A stretch of DNA of 9,926 bases from Nitrososphaerota archaeon (GTDB taxonomy: Archaea > Thermoproteota > Nitrososphaeria > Nitrososphaerales > JAHFOH01): contig JAHFOH010000033.1 of the NCBI GenBank assembly GCA_023266955.1, positions 1,569 through 11,494 of the forward strand. Direction: 5' to 3'. A model generated the notes under the pieces. The model did not search any database. It saw nothing but the letters and a program-made list of their open reading frames with translations, and had not been told where the DNA came from. Every line of letters starts with the position of its first letter. The stretch's first letter is position 1. Shown one piece after another: positions 5,743 through 9,926 of this stretch. Made by a program: the position numbers and the translations under genes.

Positions 5743-5901
5743 CTAACGGATTTTCATTTTTCTTCGCCGCCAGTTCCTCCTCTGAGGGTTTGTCCTTACC
5801 TGTCTCTTCGTTCGTACAACAACCCATGTTGGAACAGGATAGTTCTCCCGAATCTTGCTCAAGAGACGTTTCTTGAGTCCTGAAGGTTTTCTGCTTGTCA
5901 A
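5743..5901 (-). CDS. rpl39e: Large ribosomal subunit protein L39e (hidden small gene)
   Basis: A 52-residue very basic protein read from TTG at 5901-5899, immediately after the PDCD5 TAA, to a TAG at 5745-5743. The translation carries the L39e hallmarks: MTSRKPSGLKKRLLSK, then VPTWVVVRTKRQVRTNPQ and RRNWRRRKMKIR. L39e is the smallest ribosomal protein and lines the nascent-peptide exit tunnel. It lies exactly where archaeal operons place it, between PDCD5 and L31e. The same DNA holds a longer 61-codon frame with an ATG (5911-5726), acidic and cysteine-containing, that overlaps PDCD5 and L31e; it matches nothing and is the shadow. Translation probably depends on coupling to PDCD5, since no strong ribosome site is seen. 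Confidence 0.95.
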   Translation of the reverse strand: MTSRKPSGLKKRLLSKIRENYPVPTWVVVRTKRQVRTNPQRRNWRRRKMKIR

Positions 5902-6180
5902 TTACGCCCATCTGATCTTGAAATCTTTCTTCGGCTGCTGGATGGAAGCCAAGATTTCTTTTAGTTCATCATCGCTGAGCGCACGCTTAAGCCTTCCTGA
6001 GGAGACTAACTGTAAGATGTAATTCTCAACAACCTCAGCAATATCTGGTTTGACTATTTTGACGTTCGTGAGCCTCTGCCTAGCTTCAGGAGTTAGGATG
6101 ACTCTGAGTGTTTTCTCCCTAACGAGCCTCTTCCGCTCCTCTGCACCAGCCGCCTCTAATCCACCGCTTGGCTCCGACAT
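5902..6180 (-). CDS. PDCD5 family DNA-binding protein
   Basis: Small archaeal/eukaryotic protein (PDCD5/TFAR19, archaeal MTH1615 type), a three-helix nucleic-acid-binding fold of unsettled function. It is always found near ribosomal genes in archaea. From ATG 6180 it has 92 residues: a disordered acidic start, EERKRLVREKTLRVILTPEAR, QRLTNVKIVKPDIAEVVENY, ILQLVSSGRLKRALSDDELK and the C-terminal KKDFKIRWA, all family-like. A GTG at 6189 is in frame and would add three residues, but GTGAG there sits 4 bases ahead of the ATG and better serves as ribosome site. It follows S19e by a few bases and is directly followed by L39e, so all four genes are likely one transcript. Confidence 0.93.
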   Translation of the reverse strand: MSEPSGGLEAAGAEERKRLVREKTLRVILTPEARQRLTNVKIVKPDIAEVVENYILQLVSSGRLKRALSDDELKEILASIQQPKKDFKIRWA

Positions 6181-6192
6181 CCTACTCACACT

Positions 6193-6648
6193 CTAGGCGT
6201 ATCTGGACAGGTAAGGCTTCGTCTTCTGAAGCTCCTCAAAAAGCTCGTTACTGAGCCTATCCAATAAGCTTGTTCCTTTGCTGGTTAAGACTCTTCCCTT
6301 ACCCTGCTGCTTCGAAACAAAGCCGGCTGCCTCGAGTTGCTGAAGCGCCTTCCTTACCACCGATCCCGAGGCATCCCGATGGTGCGCCAAAGAATACCCA
6401 ACACTTGTTCTTCCTCCATACACCGACTGCAAGTCATTCAAACCGATAGGTCCATGCAAGTAGATTTTTCGTAGCAGAGAAGCGCTTCTCGTGAACCACC
6501 AGTCCTTGTCCTGAGGGGGACGTTCTGCATGCGAACCTGTCTTGGTGTAATAGCTCCAAGAGGGGGGTGTAATCTGGGGAACCCTCCTTAAATGATCTGC
6601 TAACTTCTTGATCAATAAGTCTGCGGGGACGTCATAGACGGTCGGCAA
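6193..6648 (-). CDS. rps19e: Small ribosomal subunit protein S19e
   Basis: Archaeal/eukaryotic 40S-type protein of the small-subunit head, needed for rRNA maturation in eukaryotes. 151 residues and full length. Family motifs in order: PTVYDVPADLLIKKLADHL, ITPPSWSYYTKTGSHAERPP, DKDWWFTRSASLLRKIYLHG, LQSVYGGR, AHHRDASGSVVRKALQQLEA, GRVLTSKGTSLLD. The start is TTG at 6648 (TTG-CCG-ACC-GTC), set by the family's M-x-T-V-Y-D-V-P beginning; no upstream ATG is available. First gene of the minus-strand operon. A TATA-like CCTAAATAAC (6684-6693, read on the minus strand) lies about 40 bases upstream, giving a leader of roughly 14 bases. Confidence 0.97.
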   Translation of the reverse strand: MPTVYDVPADLLIKKLADHLRRVPQITPPSWSYYTKTGSHAERPPQDKDWWFTRSASLLRKIYLHGPIGLNDLQSVYGGRTSVGYSLAHHRDASGSVVRKALQQLEAAGFVSKQQGKGRVLTSKGTSLLDRLSNELFEELQKTKPYLSRYA

Positions 6649-6683
6649 GAACGCAGCAGCCTTCGCCGAACCCTAAGGCGTCC

Positions 6684-6722
6684 GTTATTTAGGTTTTAGC
6701 GACTCTCAAGAGATAAATAATA
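6684..6722. promoter_or_regulatory. Divergent promoter region between S19e and the RAM-domain genes
   Basis: On the minus strand CCTAAATAAC (6693-6684) is a likely TATA box for the S19e operon. On the plus strand AGATAAATAATAA (6711-6723) is a likely TATA box for the first RAM gene; a start point near 6742 would leave a leader of about 12 bases that contains AAGGA (6743-6747), a good ribosome site 6 bases before ATG 6754. Confidence 0.5.
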
Positions 6723-6753
6723 ACCTCAATCCTCATATTCTCAAGGAAACGAG

Positions 6754-6978
6754 ATGGTGTCCGCATGTATTCTCGTGCAGTATCAATCGGGTAGGGGTCG
6801 AGATGTATTGAAGGCAGTCAAGAAGGTAAAGGGTGTCAAACGTGCCTTTATCACATTCGGGAGATGGGACGTGGTTGCCGAAGTTGAGGTTCCTGACCTG
6901 AAGACTTTGGGCGCAATTGCACTAAAAGTTAATGGCCTAAGGGGAGTAAGGGCTTCTGAAACGCTCGTTGGGTTGTAG
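6754..6978 (+). CDS. Stand-alone Lrp/AsnC ligand-binding (RAM) domain protein, copy 1
   Basis: 74 residues forming only the RAM (AsnC_trans_reg) beta-alpha-beta-beta-alpha-beta unit: SACILVQYQSGRGRDVLKAV, VKKVKGVKRAFITFGRWDVV, AEVEVPDLKTLGAIALKV, LRGVRASETLVGL. The N-terminal helix-turn-helix of full Lrp regulators is absent. Such orphan RAM proteins form dimers and higher oligomers, bind amino acids or other effectors, and may associate with full-length Lrp proteins; which effector is unknown. ATG start with AAGGA 6 bases upstream. The next gene is a paralogue directly downstream, so the pair arose by tandem duplication and is probably cotranscribed. Confidence 0.9.
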   Translation: MVSACILVQYQSGRGRDVLKAVKKVKGVKRAFITFGRWDVVAEVEVPDLKTLGAIALKVNGLRGVRASETLVGL

Positions 6979-6987
6979 GTGAGAAGA

Positions 6988-7212
6988 ATGGTTAATGTCT
7001 GCATTCTCGTTCGTGCGTTACCGGGTAAGGGAGGCTCGGTTCTTGAAGCGGTCAAAGCCTTGCAGGATGTAAAAAAGGCGAATAACGTATTGGGAAGATA
7101 CGATGTTGTAGTTTTCGCAAGAACAGTGGATCACAAAGGAGCGTCCCAGCTTTCGCACAAAGTGAATGCCATAAGCGGAGTCAAAAGCACTGAGACGCTG
7201 GTCGAAGGTTAG
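6988..7212 (+). CDS. Stand-alone Lrp/AsnC ligand-binding (RAM) domain protein, copy 2
   Basis: A second RAM-only protein, about 74 residues from ATG 6988: VNVCILVRALPGKGGSVLEA, VKALQDVKKANNVLGRYDVV, VFARTVDHKGASQLSHKVNA, ISGVKSTETLVEG. It aligns end to end with copy 1 without gaps near the start (MVSACILV against MVNVCILV), which favours ATG 6988 over the in-frame GTG at 6979. GTGAG at that GTG doubles as ribosome site for the ATG. Only 9 bases separate the copy 1 stop from this ATG. Residues around the G-R-Y/W-D-V-V turn are conserved, while the effector-facing loops differ, so the two may form a heterodimer or bind different ligands. Confidence 0.9.
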   Translation: MVNVCILVRALPGKGGSVLEAVKALQDVKKANNVLGRYDVVVFARTVDHKGASQLSHKVNAISGVKSTETLVEG

Positions 7213-7235
7213 CCCCCTACCCACCCCCTATTTTT
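7213..7235 (+). terminator. C-rich then T5 tract ending the RAM-gene transcript
   Basis: Right after the stop of RAM copy 2 the plus strand reads a run of C-rich sequence (7213-7228) followed by TTTTT (7231-7235), overlapping the 3' end of the convergent RNase P gene. Archaeal termination commonly uses such T runs without hairpins. Confidence 0.45.
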
Positions 7236-7527
7236 CTAGAATGCGACGATAGACGTAGCCGCATTCTAGGCAGGTTATTCTTAGAGCTCTAATGGGGCTC
7301 CTGGTCAGCCTTATTCTCGCATTTATTCCTGGAACAATGAATCTCTTACATTTGTGACAGAAAAGTTGTTTCCTCTGATACGGGAGTTTGATGGTATGTT
7401 TCATAGCGATTCTCCTTGCAAGGCGAGCCTGTTTTTGCGCTAGCTCCATATTCGTACTTGCAGTCTTCAGAGCCTCTTCGAGGATGGCATCTATTCTTTG
7501 AGAGGCTGCTGCCTTGCCCTTCAACAA
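7228..7527 (-). CDS. rnp4: RNase P protein component 4 (Rpp21/Rpr2 family)
   Basis: Zinc-ribbon protein of the archaeal RNase P holoenzyme, which trims tRNA 5' leaders; it partners with Rpp29 on the specificity part of the RNA. 99 residues: N-terminal helices (AILEEALKTASTNMELAQKQ, ARLARRIAMKHTIKLP), then the zinc ribbon with Cys57 and Cys60 (FCHKCKRFIVPG), a basic strand NARIRLTRSPIRALRI, and Cys86 and Cys89 (TCLECGYVYR). All four ligands are present. Start is one of two adjacent TTG codons (7527 or 7524), with GGAG just upstream; no ATG or GTG is available. Transcribed divergently from nep1 out of a 49-base space. Confidence 0.93.
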   Translation of the reverse strand: MLKGKAAASQRIDAILEEALKTASTNMELAQKQARLARRIAMKHTIKLPYQRKQLFCHKCKRFIVPGINARIRLTRSPIRALRITCLECGYVYRRILEK

Positions 7528-7545
7528 CGCTCCGAATTACTTTGC

Positions 7546-7556
7546 TTAATAAAAAG
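7546..7556. promoter_or_regulatory. Shared central AT-rich box of the rnp4/nep1 divergent promoter
   Basis: TTAATAAAAAG is the only AT-rich block between the two divergent genes. Its centre (7551) is about 25 bases from the TTG starts on both sides (7527 and 7577), which is the standard TATA-to-start distance for leaderless archaeal transcripts in each direction. Confidence 0.55.
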
Positions 7557-7576
7557 GGTTAGAGAACTTTCTCGGT

Positions 7577-8263
7577 TTGCTGACATTCATCTTAGTTGAG
7601 TCGGCACTGGAGACAATTCCAAAAGAGATTCAATCTCATCCTTCGGTAACTCGTAATGCTAGGTCTCACGGCAAGAACCCCGCTGAGATTCTCCTAGACC
7701 GCAGCTATCATCACGCAGCTATGCTTAAGGTCAGAGATGCTGCCAAAAGGGGAAGACCGGATCTCGTGCATTTTGCTCTCCTCGAAGCTACATCTACGCC
7801 ACTATACACCGACAATAGTCTAGCCGTTTTTGTCCACACCTACAGCGACTACGTCATGAATGTGGAACAAGGAGTTAGACTTCCCAAGTCCTACTTCCGG
7901 TTCCAAGGATTAATCGAGAAGCTCTTCAGGGAAAAGGTCGTCAAAAGTGATGATCGACTCCTTCTCACATTGAAGAAGCAAAGATTCGATCAATTGGTCT
8001 CTGAACTCGATCCATCTGTGACTGTCGGTCTTTCCAGACTGGGAGAGCGAAGTGACCCTAATGAGGTCGCTACTCAGCTGAGTGGTGAAAAGAAACCCGT
8101 AATTGTGGTTGGAGGCTTTCCAAGAGGACATTTCTCAGAGCGCATTTCAGACCATCTAAATGCCGTATATTCTATTCATGAATATCCTTTGGAGGCGCAT
8201 GTAGTGATAGGGCGTGTTCTCTATGAGTTTGAAAAGGTCGCAAAGCTTTCTCGCGCGGGTTAG
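7577..8263 (+). CDS. nep1: Nep1/Emg1 16S rRNA pseudouridine N1-methyltransferase (SPOUT)
   Basis: SPOUT-class methyltransferase and small-subunit assembly factor; methylates N1 of a pseudouridine in the helix 35 loop of 16S rRNA using SAM. 228 residues, full length. Motifs: LTFILVESALETIP, ILLDRSYHHAAML (38-50), KRGRPDLVHFALLEA (57-71) with the RNA-contact RGRPD, FVHTYSDYVMNVEQGVRLPK (85-104), FRFQGLIEKLF, and the knotted SAM site VVGGFPRGHFSE (177-188) with the C-terminal EAHVVIGRVLYEFE. TTG 7577 is the start expected from the family (M-L-x-x-I-L-x-E-S) and sits where a leaderless transcript would begin. Confidence 0.95.
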   Translation: MLTFILVESALETIPKEIQSHPSVTRNARSHGKNPAEILLDRSYHHAAMLKVRDAAKRGRPDLVHFALLEATSTPLYTDNSLAVFVHTYSDYVMNVEQGVRLPKSYFRFQGLIEKLFREKVVKSDDRLLLTLKKQRFDQLVSELDPSVTVGLSRLGERSDPNEVATQLSGEKKPVIVVGGFPRGHFSERISDHLNAVYSIHEYPLEAHVVIGRVLYEFEKVAKLSRAG

Positions 8264-8274
8264 TTATCTAGGTT

Positions 8275-8284
8275 TGCATATGCA
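8275..8284. repeat. 10-base palindrome after nep1
   Basis: TGCATATGCA, 11 bases after the nep1 stop, is a perfect palindrome. No T run follows. It may be part of a 3' end or an operator; a single 10-base palindrome can also be chance. Confidence 0.2.
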
Positions 8285-8307
8285 GAGGCGTCAAGAAGTC
8301 TCTGGGG

Positions 8308-8316
8308 CATAAATGG
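8308..8316 (+). promoter_or_regulatory. Weak TATA-like box ahead of the EamA transporter
   Basis: CATAAATGG at about 58-66 bases before the TTG start is the best match in this gap; it implies a leader of roughly 35 bases. Weak support. Confidence 0.25.
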
Positions 8317-8373
8317 AGAACTTGACCTAACCTTATCAGTCAATGACTTCACATTTCTGAGAAGAGCAATAAT

Positions 8374-9249
8374 TTGCCTGATGCACTTACCATAGGGCTA
8401 GCTTTCACTAACCTGTTTGCCTGGGGCTTTGCCGATATCGCAGCCAAGAGAAGCTTAAGGGGATTAACCTTCTGGCAACTTACTCTCTATTTTCAAGCCG
8501 TGAGTCTTGCTCTCTTAATCCCAGTTTCCATCGCGGTAGGCGCGTTGCGACTTCCGTTATTCGATAAAGCTCCTCTACTCTTCATTGCTGGTATCCTTAA
8601 TGTCATCGCGTACATGTTCTTCAATTTTGGACTCGCCAGAGGCATCGTCTCCACCGTGACACCAATCTCCTCAGCTTGGGGTGTGATTGCCACTACGCTT
8701 GCTATTTTCTTGTTTGGCGAGGTAGTCTTACCTCTCAAGCTAGCTGCGATTATCCTCACGTTCGTTGGTTTGTCTTTACTCACAGTTGAATGGAAAGGAG
8801 CTCGTTTTACGAAGACTTCCCTTCAAGCGGGAGCTGGACCCGCTCTGGCTGCGATGCTGTCTTGGGCCGCTGTAATTCTTATGCTGAAGCCTGTCTCACA
8901 AAGCTTCGGAGGATTCGAGACTATTCTGTGGTTCAGGATAATCGGCGTCTCCGCGACAGCCACATTATTCTTGGCACGAAGATTTCCGGTTAGACCTGCT
9001 GCAGGCTCAACATGGGTAACATCCCTCACTCTCGCATCAATTGCAGGGGTCCTAGATGTGACTGGTTTCCTAGCCTACACTGCAAACATTGTTAGAAACG
9101 ATTTCTCAACAATCGTTCCAATCGTTGCCTCAAACCCTGTAGTAGCCGTTCTCGGCGCTAGGGCTCTATTGGGTGATCGGGTCAGGTGGTGGCAAGGACT
9201 AGGGATTGGGTTAATCTTGCTGGGAATCATCGGGATCGCGTTCCAGTAA
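8374..9249 (+). CDS. EamA/DMT superfamily transporter, 10 predicted membrane helices
   Basis: Integral membrane protein of 291 residues, the usual length for a two-repeat EamA (DUF6) permease of the drug/metabolite transporter superfamily. First repeat: FTNLFAWGFADIAAKRSLRG, helices to the typical LSLLTVEWKG end (about 138). Second repeat: ALAAMLSWAAVILMLKPVSQ to LGIGLILLGIIGIAFQ. Each repeat ends with the characteristic pattern of a charged short loop (FGEVVLP; LLGDRVRWWQGLG) followed by a glycine-rich last helix. Substrate cannot be assigned; relatives export or import amino acids, nucleosides or sugars. Start is TTG 8374; a stop lies in frame at 8344 and no ATG or GTG lies between. Stand-alone gene, no obvious functional link to nep1. 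Confidence 0.92.
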   Translation: MPDALTIGLAFTNLFAWGFADIAAKRSLRGLTFWQLTLYFQAVSLALLIPVSIAVGALRLPLFDKAPLLFIAGILNVIAYMFFNFGLARGIVSTVTPISSAWGVIATTLAIFLFGEVVLPLKLAAIILTFVGLSLLTVEWKGARFTKTSLQAGAGPALAAMLSWAAVILMLKPVSQSFGGFETILWFRIIGVSATATLFLARRFPVRPAAGSTWVTSLTLASIAGVLDVTGFLAYTANIVRNDFSTIVPIVASNPVVAVLGARALLGDRVRWWQGLGIGLILLGIIGIAFQ

Positions 9250-9342
9250 CGGTCCCATCTGGCAATAAATCAAATCGATGGCGAAATCCTCTGGCTGAGG
9301 GATGACATAGGCCGCCTGCCGGTATTGCTTGGGTAACAAGGT

Positions 9343-9350
9343 CTATAAAG
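9343..9350 (+). promoter_or_regulatory. TATA box of the HxxEH membrane-protein gene
   Basis: TCTATAAAG in the 107-base gap after the EamA gene. Its centre is only about 10 bases from ATG 9357 but 25 bases from the in-frame GTG at 9372, so a leaderless transcript would start translation at that GTG. Confidence 0.55.
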
Positions 9351-9356
9351 AAACAG

Positions 9357-9926
9357 ATGGGGGGAAAAACCGTGCAAAGGCTGTCAGCAACTATTCAAGT
9401 CTCGACAGTCGCGCTTGATGCGGGAAGAACAACCGTCTTCGTGTTTACAGCAGCGCTGGTTGCTCAGACGTTTCACATGGTAGAACATGTAGCGCAGGTC
9501 TATCAACATGCAATTCTCGGCTTGAGTGTTCGTGATTCTCATGGAATCCTGTTCTTTCTGGACTTAGAATGGAACCACTTCGTCTTTAACAGCCTGTATT
9601 TTGGTCTTCTTGCATTCGTCTTCTTCCAGTGCAAATTCTATAGGACTAATGGACCAGCAGGTGAAAAACGATTCGCCTGCTACGCCTTCCTTGCAGGGCT
9701 TTCAATTCAGAGCTACCATGTTTTCGAGCACTCTGTCAGGATCATCCAATTCCTCCAGACAGGTTGCACGCCATGCCCGGGGATATTGGGACGATTCTTT
9801 GACGGAGTGTATCTTCATGGAATGTTCAATACTGTGGTTTACGTCTTACCGCTTCTAGCCTTCATATCTTATGGATTCCACTGGAGGGCTCTAAGACTCA
9901 TATACCCCCCTAAGAAGCCCAAGAGT
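9357..9926 (+). CDS. Unrecognised four-helix membrane protein with duplicated QxxHxxEH...HxxFN module; 3' end outside window
   Basis: An open frame of 190 codons runs from ATG 9357 to the window edge with no stop. I do not recognise a named family. It has about four hydrophobic segments (roughly residues 26-48, 75-91, 107-132, 155-173) and reads as two copies of one unit. Copy 1: Q37-TF-H40-MV-E43-H44, then a loop with GIL, then H74-FV-F77-N78 and a helix. Copy 2: Q118-SY-H121-VF-E124-H125, then a loop with GIL, then H154-GM-F157-N158 and a helix. Spacing His44-His74 is 30, His125-His154 is 29. The conserved His/Glu set inside or at the end of helices suggests a membrane metal or haem site (inference). 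The copy 2 loop also has CTPC (137-140). Start may be GTG 9372 by TATA spacing. The basic end (RLIYPPKKPKS) suggests the C-terminus is near. Confidence 0.85.
   Translation, partial: MGGKTVQRLSATIQVSTVALDAGRTTVFVFTAALVAQTFHMVEHVAQVYQHAILGLSVRDSHGILFFLDLEWNHFVFNSLYFGLLAFVFFQCKFYRTNGPAGEKRFACYAFLAGLSIQSYHVFEHSVRIIQFLQTGCTPCPGILGRFFDGVYLHGMFNTVVYVLPLLAFISYGFHWRALRLIYPPKKPKS

Noticed and set aside
5726..5911. 61-codon minus-strand frame with ATG, acidic and with a CSNMGCC cluster, between PDCD5 and L31e
   Set aside because: It is the shadow of L39e, which is read in another frame of the same DNA and matches its family strongly; this frame matches nothing and overlaps both neighbours.
9601..9858. 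85-codon plus-strand frame rich in serine
   Set aside because: Lies in another frame of the longer open membrane-protein frame from 9357, which has repeated conserved motifs; this one is low-complexity and unsupported.
1..9926. tRNA or rRNA genes, CRISPR arrays, insertion sequences, attachment sites
   Set aside because: No cloverleaf, regularly spaced repeats, transposase or integrase motifs or long terminal repeats were seen by eye; all larger stretches are explained by coding genes and no gene-free stretch exceeds about 215 bases.

Overview
The window is archaeal. It carries eukaryote/archaea-type information genes (ribosomal proteins S19e, L39e and L31e, a PDCD5-family protein, the RNase P protein Rpp21/Rpr2, the Nep1 pseudouridine methyltransferase), the split two-subunit glycine dehydrogenase, and TATA-like boxes about 25 bases ahead of several starts. 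A divergent FtsZ-like protein whose tubulin-signature loop reads GGKVGSG instead of GGGTGTG, together with L39e and the other markers, points to the TACK group and most likely a Nitrososphaeria/Thaumarchaeota-related lineage. That placement is an inference. There is no sign of mobile elements, CRISPR or phage; this is chromosomal housekeeping DNA with a few lineage-specific genes.

Layout. (1) 1-1328: 3' part of gcvPB, whose 5' end lies outside the window. (2) 1386-3348, plus strand: a MIP18/DUF59-type protein, a MoaD/ThiS-like ubiquitin-fold sulfur carrier ending in Gly-Gly, and, with no base between stop and start, a CDKAL1-type radical-SAM tRNA methylthiotransferase. Together they look like a small sulfur/Fe-S module. 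(3) 3454-5428, plus strand: a ribbon-helix-helix protein with a second, ligand-sensor-like domain and palindromes over its promoter, then the FtsZ-like gene behind another palindrome-marked promoter. (4) 5439-6648, minus strand: compact S19e - PDCD5 - L39e - L31e operon. L39e is encoded in a different frame from a longer, more ATG-like but spurious reading frame, so it is easily missed. (5) 6754-7212, plus strand: two adjacent stand-alone Lrp/AsnC ligand-binding (RAM) domain proteins. (6) 7228-8263: RNase P protein (minus) and Nep1 (plus), divergent from what looks like one central AT-rich promoter, both with TTG starts about 25 bases away. (7) 8374-9249: EamA/DMT transporter. (8) 9357-9926 (runs off the right edge): an unrecognised four-helix membrane protein made of two copies of a His/Glu-rich module, QxxHxxEH followed about 30 residues later by HxxFN.

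The most interesting items are the duplicated histidine membrane protein, the sulfur-carrier/methylthiotransferase coupling, the degenerate FtsZ with neighbouring regulator and palindromic promoters, the hidden L39e, the bidirectional RNase P/Nep1 promoter, and the strikingly frequent use of TTG as start codon (at least eight genes).
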